From: a virus
IMG/VR virus record: IMGVR_UViG_3300008267_000325
Coordinates: 1 to 30,430 of that record
Length of the DNA stretch: 30,430 nucleotides
Strand: one strand, 5' to 3'
How positions within the stretch are numbered: position 1 is the stretch's first letter; each line of letters begins with the position of its first letter. The translations under genes were made by a program, and so were the position numbers. Below the pieces are notes generated by a model, which saw nothing but the letters and a program-made list of their open reading frames with translations, was not told the DNA's origin and ran no database searches. This document shows, one piece after another, positions 8,166 to 17,439 of the stretch.

Positions 8166-9836
8166 TCATTGTACGCCTAGCGTAAGAGCAGCGTAAGAAT
8201 AAGCTTGCTTAGCATAAACTTCATCTCTAATGGTGTTAGAAATTCTTATATCAGATACCCCGCCAGCAATTCTATTAGTCTCAGATCCGGCTCCATGACC
8301 TAAATAAATTGTCATTCCTTGCCAACAAGAATCTTCCACTCCGCCCGGTAAAAGCTCATAAGATTTGTTTTCTGAATTTAAAAATAAATATCTTCCATTA
8401 GCTGCGTCAACTCTATTAACTAAAGTTCCATTTATGTAAAATTTAAATTCTGCGGAACTTGCGGCATCTATACTATTACTATATTTAGGCAAAACCGTTA
8501 ACATAAAATGATTTACCTCAAATAAATTACAGTAGAAGCTACGCTCAAATGACCAATTGTTTGTTTCTATGGCGTTTTCGGCGGAATTAGTCCCCCTTAA
8601 ATTTTTATAAGTAACTAACCACTTATTTATATTACCGTCATCATCATTATTGCTTCCCAATAAAATTTCAAATCTTCTATTTAAATTAGCCTCTGACTCT
8701 TTTACTACTTGAATTAGCGGAGCTCCATTCATTTGCAGGGAGGCTTTAAATGTAGTCTCTATAGTAATCCCAGTTCTATGTATTGCGCGGGAATTTTCTT
8801 TTGGACCATTTAAGTAAGTGAGATCTATTACATTAGTAATTCCTGTGCAATTGCTATTATTTTTAAATTCAAATCTTTTGGCATTTTCATTAAAAATATT
8901 TGATTGAAAAGAATTTTCAGTTGCATTAGTCATGATAATAGTAGATTGTTGCGCGGTCTGACTTCCATCATCTGGATCTGCGCTTAATAGTCCTGGCGAG
9001 TTTGAAAGACTGTTGTCACATTTAAAATAAATAACTGTATTACCATCATCATTGGTATATGGATTTCCAGTAGATGAAGAACTTAAAGACAAAACTTGTT
9101 TAGATAATCTATCTAAGGTATCTGAGAAAGTATATTTATAGTCCGGAAGATTTCTTTCTACTAACCAACTTACGGCTGGTTTAATTATTTGAGAGTTCAC
9201 TCCATTTGTAGAATGACTAAATATATTATCTACTACAAATGTGTCAAAGGTATTACCTCTAGGTATATTCTCATCATTAACATCTTTGTTAATAGCGGAC
9301 ACAAAAGCTGTAACTTCAGTTTCGGAACTTGCCTTTGAAACTATGTTAGATTGAAAATTTCCCCTGACAAATCTAACTCCAATTCCAGTAAAATTTTTAA
9401 TTGTATTATTGGATATATTAGCGGGATTAATGGAATTACAATTAATTCCATTCTGAGTGGCAGCTGTAAAAATATTTTCACTAATAGAATAATTACCAGT
9501 ATTCTTTCTAATTAACAGAGAATTAAATTCAACTTTTCCAATAATAGAGTTAGAGTTAATGGTAGATGGATAATAACTAGAAGAAGGGTTTTCACCCTCA
9601 TCAATGTCAATTCCATTATTTGTAGTAACGGAATCTGTCTCCAATAAATTAACTTTATTTCCAGTAATATTTGATGATGGACCTTCTGACTTGATCCCCC
9701 ACAAAGAGTATGGACCTTTAATCTGATTATTTTCAATTAAACAGTGTCCCCCAACGACTCTAATTCCCCCAGACGCATAGAGGTAATTGCCGGATTGATA
9801 ATTAAGAGTATTATTAATAATTTTAACGCTAGCCAT
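8166..9836 (-). CDS. Tail fibre/spike: beta-helix end plus LamG-like lectin domain
   Basis: This 556-residue protein begins abruptly inside a right-handed parallel beta-helix: residues 1-180 are short Asn/Ile/Ser-rich rungs such as IINNTLNYQSGNY, CLIENNQIKG, ITGNKVNLLE and ANISNNTIKNF. After a linker, residues about 260-556 resemble a concanavalin A/laminin G-like jelly roll, with VIYFKCDNSLSNSPG at its start and MTIYLGHGAGS and GGVSDIRISNTIRDEVYA at its end. Such domains bind sugars on the host surface. The gene lies 17 bases after a giant fibre that ends in the same kind of helix, and a stop in its own frame lies shortly upstream. The ATG at 9836 has only a weak ribosome site. Either it is a separately made subunit or it was split from the upstream gene. 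Confidence 0.75.
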   Translation of the reverse strand: MASVKIINNTLNYQSGNYLYASGGIRVVGGHCLIENNQIKGPYSLWGIKSEGPSSNITGNKVNLLETDSVTTNNGIDIDEGENPSSSYYPSTINSNSIIGKVEFNSLLIRKNTGNYSISENIFTAATQNGINCNSINPANISNNTIKNFTGIGVRFVRGNFQSNIVSKASSETEVTAFVSAINKDVNDENIPRGNTFDTFVVDNIFSHSTNGVNSQIIKPAVSWLVERNLPDYKYTFSDTLDRLSKQVLSLSSSSTGNPYTNDDGNTVIYFKCDNSLSNSPGLLSADPDDGSQTAQQSTIIMTNATENSFQSNIFNENAKRFEFKNNSNCTGITNVIDLTYLNGPKENSRAIHRTGITIETTFKASLQMNGAPLIQVVKESEANLNRRFEILLGSNNDDDGNINKWLVTYKNLRGTNSAENAIETNNWSFERSFYCNLFEVNHFMLTVLPKYSNSIDAASSAEFKFYINGTLVNRVDAANGRYLFLNSENKSYELLPGGVEDSCWQGMTIYLGHGAGSETNRIAGGVSDIRISNTIRDEVYAKQAYSYAALTLGVQ

Positions 9837-9853
9837 ATAGTTCCATTTAAATA

Positions 9854-12800
9854 TTATGTTTTAGAGTAAACGTCAATAAAATTAGTTTTATTATTGGATA
9901 TAGTAAGAGATTCGGTTGTACTGGCAGTGTCAGTAATTGATCTTCCTAAGATGCTTAAAGTTAAAATGGCATCGCATACGTTATCATCAATTATAATATT
10001 ACCGCCAGTAGAAGTTGGGCTACCATAGGCGCTTATGTATCTTGATTTATTTTTAGAGATTTGTAAATTCTTCACCCTTAACCTACTCTCTCCCTCTTTA
10101 CCAGCAATTAAAATACCGTTATTTCCATTGAGAGAATTATTTAATATATAAACGTCATTTAATTCAGTAATGCCATCGTCTGTGGAGCCGGAACCAAAGA
10201 AAACGGCTGCGTGATATTCATTACCATTATTATCATCTTTGAATTCATTAAAATAACAATTTTCTATTTTTATATTTTTAATTATTGGGTGGTCATTATA
10301 GTTATAAAAATTAATAAAAGGAGGAATGTTAGAGGAGTGCTGGGTATTAAAGTTAATGTCCCCTACATCGCTTGATGAAAGCATAACATTCATGCTATTA
10401 GGCAAATATGAGGCAAAGTTCTCTTCGCTATAGAATTTACAATTTGTAATTTCAAGATTAGAAAGTCTTAGTGTTGAATTTAGAACTTGATTTTGAGAAT
10501 CGCCTTTAAATAATATTGCTCCGCCGGCAGATGCTTTAATCCTAGATTCAGCATCGACTTCCTCTCCATTAATTTTAATAAATGAATGATTGATTAAATT
10601 ATTATTAATAACGGTATTTTTAAGCAAATGACTATTTGTAGTTAGAAAAATTCCAACTTTAGATTGCAATCTCATAAAATTATTATTTATGATTGAATTT
10701 CCGCTGGTCATTCTAATACAGTTTTCTTTAGAAAAGATATTGTAAATGGTGGAGTTTGATAAAACGTTTTCCGTTCCAGAAAAATTAATAGCTGCAACTC
10801 TATTAGAGAGCGAAGATGAATTCTTAACAAGAATGCCCCTACATTTTAAATTATTTAAAGCATTGTTATTGCCTTCCATATAGATAGCGTCTACGGACGA
10901 CTCTCCATCATTATAGTCGCCATTGCAAACAATATTTTTCCAAGTAGAATGGTCACTATCTTCTGTTCCAAAAAGGATATTGTCTAACAAATTGTTATTT
11001 TTAAATCTAAATAATCTTTTTTTAAATTTAAAATCAGTTATAAACTTACAGTTCTTTATTACGTTGCTATTTGATAACTGAAATCCTTCGTAAAAGTACT
11101 GCTCTGGATCTCTGGCTTCAAAAATACAATTTTCAAATAAATTACCATCTCCGGATTTGCCGGTTTGATTTCTTAAAAGATAAAATTCAGAATTAGATCT
11201 TAACTGAAAAAATTTAGAATTAATAAATTTATTACTATCTCCTATAGCAATTAAACTTGCCTCATAGTCAGAGAAGCTGTAAATCTCTTGAAAAATACAG
11301 TTTTCAAAGTGATTAAAGTCATAGATTTTTAGTGTCTTTAAAGAGGTGGGGAAATTACAATTAATAAATTTATTATTACTATTAATGGTTACAGATAGCT
11401 TATGACCGCTATAGTTAGTTCCTTGAGAAAAAGTTACATTTTCAAAGATGCAGCCAGAGTCTTCAGATCCTTGATATAAGGTAATATCTGATGGGTTAAT
11501 AAAAGTAATATCTAAATTTTTAAAAGTAATAGAAGAGCCTACATTAAATTCAGTATTCCATATGTTAAAACCAGCTGATGTGCCATCTCCTTCAAAAACA
11601 ACGGCTCTATTAAATTTTGTAAAGTTATTAGATCCATCAGTATCGTCTAATCTAATTGTGCCTCTAATTTTTACAACATTAGATTCAGAGCCGTAAAAAT
11701 TAATCCAATTTTTAATTGCATTAAAGCTTTTAAAGTAAGAAATAGAGGTGCTAGATTCATCCGACCAAACAAAGGCGTCATTTAGCGATTCATTTCCAAT
11801 AAACCTTCTAACGTCCATTAAAGATGGGTTATTATAGCTTGGGCTCGATGAAGTTCCTGTCATATTTAAATTAATTAAATATAATGGAGTAATTTTCTTA
11901 TAAGATTTTATTAAATCTTTAAAATAATACGACTTAATAAAATATGTATTAGAGGTTCCAGTTAAATAATTATACACCTCAACGCTTCTATTTCCATTAA
12001 CATTTCCAAAAGAAGAGTCATAGTCTAAAATTGCAACAAATTCATACTCCAACTGATCGTTAACGCATAAGCATAAAGTTATTGGTTTAGATGATGATTC
12101 GTAATATTCTTTAATTGAAGGAATGGTTATTTTTTTGTCATTTATTTGAACCATTCTTCCATTTACAAGAGCCGTCCCTCCGGAAAGATAGATAGATGGA
12201 GTTGATTGATTTCTAACGTCAAATCCACTAATAACTCCATTAGAATGAATCATTCTCTCTGCGACATTAATGTAGTTAATTAAAGAGTTAGAAATGTCTT
12301 TTTCAGAAATATTACCAAAATCTCTTAAATCATTTATTTTATTAATTGAATTGGTTAGACCATTTAATTGGACCGAAGATAATAGCATCACTTCTTGGTC
12401 TAATGATAAGGTTGGAAATAGTTGTATTGCTATTTTTTTCTCAGAAGAGAATTGATCTATATTTGCATTATAATCAATAATAAAATCTATATAATCTATA
12501 TTAGACTGATCATAAACCCTAACCACTTCTCCTTTTTTACCTTTTACAATTTTTCCTTCATATTGATCTGGCACAGAGCTAGAGGTAGAATAATAAGATC
12601 TTAAATAGACATCAAATTCACCGTACTCGTCATAGTTACTTATGACTAAGTAAATTAAATTAGTCAAGTTATTAGTGTGCCCTCTTAATTTTGAGGAAAC
12701 CTTTACTAAATTAATTTCAGATAAATTATTATCATGATTTAAAATAGTATCATCCTCTAAGGTGATATTATTAGAAGATATATTGAATCTAGCTCTTTCA

Positions 12801-15175
12801 AGGGAAAAAGTTTTTCCCTGCTTGTCTACATAGACCTCAAAGTATCTCTTAAACGATGTAGAGGATGAGTTACCGGAAGAGTGTTGTAAATTTAATCCAA
12901 CAGAATCTTCACAGAAATAAATTTTACACTCACTTCCGGCACTTAAGCTATTAATTGGCAGAGTGCTTGGTGGAGTAGCAATTCCAGTATCATGAATTCC
13001 ATTAAGGACAGTTATGAATGTTTGATCTTCTGCACCTTCACATATATTGAATTGAATATTGGAAATAATAAATCTTCCAAAATTAATATTATCTCCGGTA
13101 GACGATGATGGTTGGACAACTATTGTTTTTCCTACGGCTAGCCCGCTGGATTTAAGATCTTTATTTATTTTATATGTAAAGCTGCCATCATTATAAGAAA
13201 CAACTTCTGCGAGCCAGTAACCATCTTCAAACTGAGTAGGCTCCTTCGCAAGCTTATCTGACTCTATTCCAACACCATCGACATAATAATTATTTCTTCT
13301 TAATGTGGTGAAAATTTTAACTGGATGATTAAAAGCGTCTTCTTTATCAAAAACATTATTGTAATAATAAGGACTTGCTATATTTCCCTTCCCCTTTCCA
13401 AAGCCCAAGGGATCGGTAGTTACATTTCCAGAAGAATCGTACTGTATAATATTAAATGGCCTGCTATGATTGCCATCGCCGCTATCTTGCGTGTATTGAT
13501 GGTCCCTTAACTCTCCGGCAACAATTGAGAAAGATGCGTTGTTGTAGGGATCGGAAAGCATAACTCCAAAATTACCATTATAAGAGAATGCAGAAAATCT
13601 ATGATTAAATCCCTTCTTTCTAAAAGCATTATTAGTTGCATTTACAATATACTCTAAAGTATACTTACCGGGAGTTGTTCCTTTATTGCCAGTAATATCT
13701 ATGGCTTTCATTTCAACTTTATTATTTAAATTGCCATCTGGATATAAAATTAAATAAAGATAATAATTTGTTTTATTGATTTGAGAGGCATCAAATCCAG
13801 AACCTATGGTAACCGCGCCTCTTGGCTGGTTAACAATTAAGCTAGGAATAAAATTAGTAATATTATTACCGTCATTATCCAAACATTGAGCTGCGGATAC
13901 TGATAGGACGCCTCCCTTATTAACATTTAATAAAGATCTATCTACCCTTACAGTTGCGGTTGTAGTATGAAGTAAATTTTTACCATCAATTCTAATTGAA
14001 TAATTTGGACTACCGGCTCCATTTGATGGAATATACTTTTTTTCCTTGACTAAAAATTGAGACTCTACAACTCCGAATCCAGTAACATATCCATAATTTA
14101 CCCTAACAATATCTCCAATTTTAATTAAAGAAAAGTTATTATTAAATGTTTTTAACTGCTCCGCATCTGTTGGCGGTTTAAATTTAATAATATCATCTCC
14201 ATTAGTTGGATTATCTTGTGGGGTAACTATTGAAGTAGAGCCTTGTAACAAATATGTAGTAGCTCTATTAGGGGGAAGGACAGAGGGTCCATATCCATCC
14301 AATAACATTGAACTAGATCTGGAAGTTCTAGAAATTCCAGTTGAGAATAAATTATAAGGTCTTTTACCAGCTAACAAATCATTGTTTTGATCTATATAAT
14401 CCGCAAAGCTTTGAACATTATCTATAGTGGTTGGAAATACTGTATAATTTGAAGTATTTAAATGTACTCCGGCTGCGGTGTGAGCAAAATTAGATGGATA
14501 ATTTTTTCCAGAAAGAGTTTTTACAATATAGGTTGATTGATTTAACTTGTAGCCATCTGATTTTTGGTGAATTACATAGTCAGAATTAATATCGTTTAAC
14601 AAGTTAAATAGACTAACGCTGCTTCTAAAAGAATCTCCATTGGATGAAGGATCTGTTGGATTGAGCGTAGTAAATCTATTCTTTAATTTTTCAGAATTGG
14701 CTATATGAATTTGAGTTAAAAAGTGATTAAATTGCCCGGTAATAGGGTCCGTTCCAGAAATATGATTTTGTAGTTTATTTCCCTCGGTAAAAATCCAATT
14801 AGATGCAGTTTCCGCTACGGAAGATACAGCTAAGTAGTTATTAAACAATACCTCTGTTCCGCAAAATAAATCTAATTTGCTTTCTTGAATTCCAGCATTG
14901 TTAGCAACATTATTGTCGTAAATTTGACTTAGATATAAGAAAGCTGAGGGCTTAATATTTCCATTAGGCTCCAAAGATACATTTAATCTTTCTGCAATTG
15001 ACAGGCAAGTGCCACTAGCTTTTAATGTAGGATCTGAAGATGCACCAATTTCATTTTCAATATTAAAAACAGCTTCTCTTAATGAATTAATAGCATCAGA
15101 ACCTATTTCTGTAATATTGTTATTTACAGGTGGCAAAGTAAAATCATTATCTATTGTATTGGGAAAGGTACTCAT
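9854..15175 (-). CDS. Giant tail fibre with C-terminal beta-helix
   Basis: At 1773 residues this is the largest gene here, with an AAAGAAGTG ribosome site. The N-terminus (FPNTIDNDFTLPPVNNN, then INSLREAVFNIENEIGA and SIAERLNV) is the anchoring segment seen in many phage fibres and baseplate-attached structural proteins. Residues about 80-1140 are a mosaic of beta domains, including a putative coiled or knotted region (LFPTLSLDQEVMLLSSVQLN) and a 'HSNGVISGFDV' segment common in fibre and appendage proteins. From about residue 1145 to the end there is a long right-handed beta-helix with repeated rungs such as CIFENVTF, NKFINCNF, NLFENCIF, NVIKNCKF and NNALNNLKC. These helices make spikes that recognise or cleave surface polysaccharide. 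No catalytic residues could be assigned. Its C-terminus continues in style into the next gene. Confidence 0.8.
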   Translation of the reverse strand: MSTFPNTIDNDFTLPPVNNNITEIGSDAINSLREAVFNIENEIGASSDPTLKASGTCLSIAERLNVSLEPNGNIKPSAFLYLSQIYDNNVANNAGIQESKLDLFCGTEVLFNNYLAVSSVAETASNWIFTEGNKLQNHISGTDPITGQFNHFLTQIHIANSEKLKNRFTTLNPTDPSSNGDSFRSSVSLFNLLNDINSDYVIHQKSDGYKLNQSTYIVKTLSGKNYPSNFAHTAAGVHLNTSNYTVFPTTIDNVQSFADYIDQNNDLLAGKRPYNLFSTGISRTSRSSSMLLDGYGPSVLPPNRATTYLLQGSTSIVTPQDNPTNGDDIIKFKPPTDAEQLKTFNNNFSLIKIGDIVRVNYGYVTGFGVVESQFLVKEKKYIPSNGAGSPNYSIRIDGKNLLHTTTATVRVDRSLLNVNKGGVLSVSAAQCLDNDGNNITNFIPSLIVNQPRGAVTIGSGFDASQINKTNYYLYLILYPDGNLNNKVEMKAIDITGNKGTTPGKYTLEYIVNATNNAFRKKGFNHRFSAFSYNGNFGVMLSDPYNNASFSIVAGELRDHQYTQDSGDGNHSRPFNIIQYDSSGNVTTDPLGFGKGKGNIASPYYYNNVFDKEDAFNHPVKIFTTLRRNNYYVDGVGIESDKLAKEPTQFEDGYWLAEVVSYNDGSFTYKINKDLKSSGLAVGKTIVVQPSSSTGDNINFGRFIISNIQFNICEGAEDQTFITVLNGIHDTGIATPPSTLPINSLSAGSECKIYFCEDSVGLNLQHSSGNSSSTSFKRYFEVYVDKQGKTFSLERARFNISSNNITLEDDTILNHDNNLSEINLVKVSSKLRGHTNNLTNLIYLVISNYDEYGEFDVYLRSYYSTSSSVPDQYEGKIVKGKKGEVVRVYDQSNIDYIDFIIDYNANIDQFSSEKKIAIQLFPTLSLDQEVMLLSSVQLNGLTNSINKINDLRDFGNISEKDISNSLINYINVAERMIHSNGVISGFDVRNQSTPSIYLSGGTALVNGRMVQINDKKITIPSIKEYYESSSKPITLCLCVNDQLEYEFVAILDYDSSFGNVNGNRSVEVYNYLTGTSNTYFIKSYYFKDLIKSYKKITPLYLINLNMTGTSSSPSYNNPSLMDVRRFIGNESLNDAFVWSDESSTSISYFKSFNAIKNWINFYGSESNVVKIRGTIRLDDTDGSNNFTKFNRAVVFEGDGTSAGFNIWNTEFNVGSSITFKNLDITFINPSDITLYQGSEDSGCIFENVTFSQGTNYSGHKLSVTINSNNKFINCNFPTSLKTLKIYDFNHFENCIFQEIYSFSDYEASLIAIGDSNKFINSKFFQLRSNSEFYLLRNQTGKSGDGNLFENCIFEARDPEQYFYEGFQLSNSNVIKNCKFITDFKFKKRLFRFKNNNLLDNILFGTEDSDHSTWKNIVCNGDYNDGESSVDAIYMEGNNNALNNLKCRGILVKNSSSLSNRVAAINFSGTENVLSNSTIYNIFSKENCIRMTSGNSIINNNFMRLQSKVGIFLTTNSHLLKNTVINNNLINHSFIKINGEEVDAESRIKASAGGAILFKGDSQNQVLNSTLRLSNLEITNCKFYSEENFASYLPNSMNVMLSSSDVGDINFNTQHSSNIPPFINFYNYNDHPIIKNIKIENCYFNEFKDDNNGNEYHAAVFFGSGSTDDGITELNDVYILNNSLNGNNGILIAGKEGESRLRVKNLQISKNKSRYISAYGSPTSTGGNIIIDDNVCDAILTLSILGRSITDTASTTESLTISNNKTNFIDVYSKT

Positions 15176-15195
15176 AAATCACTTCTTTACTTAAA

Positions 15196-15543
15196 TTATT
15201 CTGCTAAATTTTGATTTTTCTTTTGTGTTAAAAAAGATTTTACTATTTTATATACCAAGCCAGAAAACATACCAGCAACTATGCCAAAAAATACTCTACT
15301 GGAGGTATCATTAGCTTCTGGAGGAAATGGATAGCTAGTTAAAATATATGACATAAATCCGCCCATAATAACAGGTATGGTTGGCATTAAAACTTCCATC
15401 CAAAAGTCATTAAATTTCTTTAAAACGCGAACTTTTTTTACACCATAAGTAATAAATTTTTTGAAAACAAAAGTTACCGCAGAAACGGATAAACAGAACA
15501 TAATTAGCTGCCAGCTTAAAAAAGTTTCAATAAATTTTTCCAT
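15196..15543 (-). CDS. Holin-like small membrane protein
   Basis: The protein has 115 residues and three likely membrane helices at about 10-28 (SWQLIMFCLSVSAVTFVFK), 50-69 and 83-103 (VFFGIVAGMFSGLVYKIVK). It has a basic loop (KKVRVLKKF) and a charged C-terminus (TQKKNQNLAE). The size, helix number and hydrophilic tail suit a phage holin, which opens the inner membrane at lysis, but no holin family signature was recognised. The start codon lies one base after the stop of the upstream fibre gene (TGA T ATG) and its GGAGTG ribosome site is inside that gene, so translation is coupled. A lysis protein between two fibre genes is unusual; the cell-wall hydrolase candidate is at 23623-24219. A virion membrane protein is the alternative. 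Confidence 0.5.
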   Translation of the reverse strand: MEKFIETFLSWQLIMFCLSVSAVTFVFKKFITYGVKKVRVLKKFNDFWMEVLMPTIPVIMGGFMSYILTSYPFPPEANDTSSRVFFGIVAGMFSGLVYKIVKSFLTQKKNQNLAE

Positions 15544-15544
15544 A

Positions 15545-17413
15545 TCACACTCCGTTTTCGTAAACTTCTAAATATAAAGTCCAATTTATTACCCTACCGT
15601 CAGAATAACCGCTGGTAATTACTAAATTATTTGGAGAGGCTAAAGAAATTGTTGGTTGCATTATTTCAGGAGCCACAGCCGGATAAGTGGAAACCAAAAG
15701 CATGTAATTCTGAGGATCTCCGCTATCTACATATCTTAATACCCCAATGCTTCCGGCACCGGTCGCATCCGTTCTTTCATAAGCAGCCTCCATATTATAA
15801 TAATATGTACTAGCTTGCAAATCATCTAGATCAAACTTTAAATTTTTATCTGCTGATAAATTTTGAACGTCAGAATCTGGATTGGGCATGTAGATTACAG
15901 GAACATCTTCTGGTGGAGGCACAAAATCTTCATTAATAACTCTGCCAATAATTTTTCCAGTAAAAATTACCGAAGTATTATCAGGTATAGAATAACTAAG
16001 GAACGTTCCAGGGCTAGAGCCATAAGAAACAACGCTTAATTGGTATTTTTTGTAAGTATTCCTAACGTTTGAGTTATAAAACGTTTTAACTTCTGGATTT
16101 CCATATTGAAGACTGGAGCCATTATTTAATATCCATTTATTTCCATCATAGACTGGAGTATCTCCAGCTACAGCTTCGGAGAAGGATTCATCTAATTCCT
16201 TGCCATACCAACCAACGCACAGTTGAGAGTCTACGCTACCTGAGAGATCTCCTGAAAAATTAATTGCAGAATTTAAAGAAACGGCGGTCCATCTTCCATT
16301 CCCAGCCCCTTCAAAAGAAATATATTGCATGATTTGTTTATGATAGGGAGACGACATGTTTGGGTCAAGGGGATTATCATATAATCCCAGCACGACCGGA
16401 TTATTTGCAGAGCCCCCTAAATCATTTCTTAATTTTAAATTACCAAACTGACTTGCAGTGGCATTTGGAATTTGCATACCTTGCCAATAACCGTTATAAT
16501 AAGTTAAAATGTCATAATTTTCATGCCAGTCTTGGTGGAGGATTGGTATTTTATCTAGTCCAACAACTTTAACTCCGCCACTGGTTCCAGGGGCAACGTC
16601 TTCGCTAAGGGTAAAGCCAATTCCTGGAGTGCCGCACGTCCAAGAATTGGTTTCATAATTATAAACAATTGCATCTCCATCATTAGCGCAAGATACATCT
16701 ATTGGAGTTCCTTGAATGGCAATTAACTCTAGCGCACCGGCAGACCCGCCAATATCATGACCTAACTTGACCACACCATATTGTGAAAGGGATGCTTTTG
16801 GTAAATATGAATTTATCCAATTAGATCCATTCCATTTCAAAAATTGATCTGGATAAACTGGATTCTCTGCATTTTGCAAATCTAATGGATAGGACTGTAG
16901 CCCTCTAATAGTTAAATTTCCGGCAGATCCGCCAATATCTCCTGGATAAAAACCATCCGATAATCTCACTATTCCATACTGATAAGGGGTAGCGTATTGA
17001 TATCCGCCTCCAGAGCCTGATTTTGGCATCCACCAACCATATTCACTGTCCCAGGTTAGCACATCCCCATCTTCTGGAGGCAAATTAGCAACTGGAAAGC
17101 CCTGTATTCCTCTGACTCTTGGAATAGTAGCATCTTCTTGATTGGCTACCCCACCAAGATCAACATTATTATTCCTTAAGTCTCCAGATATTTTTATAAT
17201 ACCTTTTACATTTTCCGTAGCTTCTGGAATGGTTGGAAAAGCCACATCCTTTAGCTTATCTAAAGCGGCTTGAACATTGGTAATCTCATCTCCAAGAATA
17301 ATTAAACTTGGCTCTAGATCAATTTTATCAGCCTTGTGATGATCTAAGGTACCAACACCATCAATGTGCTCTTTTAATTGTTGTAAATTAACTAATGTTG
17401 TATTATCTGGCAT
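15545..17413 (-). CDS. Tail fibre with repeated GG-SA modules
   Basis: This 622-residue protein starts with a helical segment (about 1-60, LQQLKEHIDGVGTLDHHKADKID and NVQAALDKLKD) likely to trimerise or anchor. Residues about 70-430 contain five or six degenerate copies of a fibre repeat: a strand (YGIVRLSDG, YGVVKLGHD, FGNLKLRND), a DIGGSA/DLGGSA turn, a VxGLQ-type strand and a YNGxxW end (WNGSNW, YNGYW, YDGNKW). This repeat is typical of phage tail fibre shafts. The C-terminal 180 residues form a separate beta-rich domain with YYYNMEAAYERTD and SGYSDGRVINWTLYLEVY and probably make the tip. It precedes the holin-like gene by one base and follows the Cys4 virion protein by 26 bases. No ribosome site is evident at the ATG. 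Confidence 0.8.
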   Translation of the reverse strand: MPDNTTLVNLQQLKEHIDGVGTLDHHKADKIDLEPSLIILGDEITNVQAALDKLKDVAFPTIPEATENVKGIIKISGDLRNNNVDLGGVANQEDATIPRVRGIQGFPVANLPPEDGDVLTWDSEYGWWMPKSGSGGGYQYATPYQYGIVRLSDGFYPGDIGGSAGNLTIRGLQSYPLDLQNAENPVYPDQFLKWNGSNWINSYLPKASLSQYGVVKLGHDIGGSAGALELIAIQGTPIDVSCANDGDAIVYNYETNSWTCGTPGIGFTLSEDVAPGTSGGVKVVGLDKIPILHQDWHENYDILTYYNGYWQGMQIPNATASQFGNLKLRNDLGGSANNPVVLGLYDNPLDPNMSSPYHKQIMQYISFEGAGNGRWTAVSLNSAINFSGDLSGSVDSQLCVGWYGKELDESFSEAVAGDTPVYDGNKWILNNGSSLQYGNPEVKTFYNSNVRNTYKKYQLSVVSYGSSPGTFLSYSIPDNTSVIFTGKIIGRVINEDFVPPPEDVPVIYMPNPDSDVQNLSADKNLKFDLDDLQASTYYYNMEAAYERTDATGAGSIGVLRYVDSGDPQNYMLLVSTYPAVAPEIMQPTISLASPNNLVITSGYSDGRVINWTLYLEVYENGV

Positions 17414-17439
17414 ATTACAATGTTATTTTATTGCTTATT

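Noticed and set aside
9837-9870. A -1 frameshift linking the giant fibre to the downstream fibre
   Set aside because: The relative frame is right, but a stop in the second frame lies just before the end of the first gene and no X XXY YYZ heptamer is present in the few bases where a slip would work.
8166-17413. Diversity-generating retroelement acting on the fibre genes
   Set aside because: No reverse transcriptase gene and no template/variable repeat pair were seen within the window.
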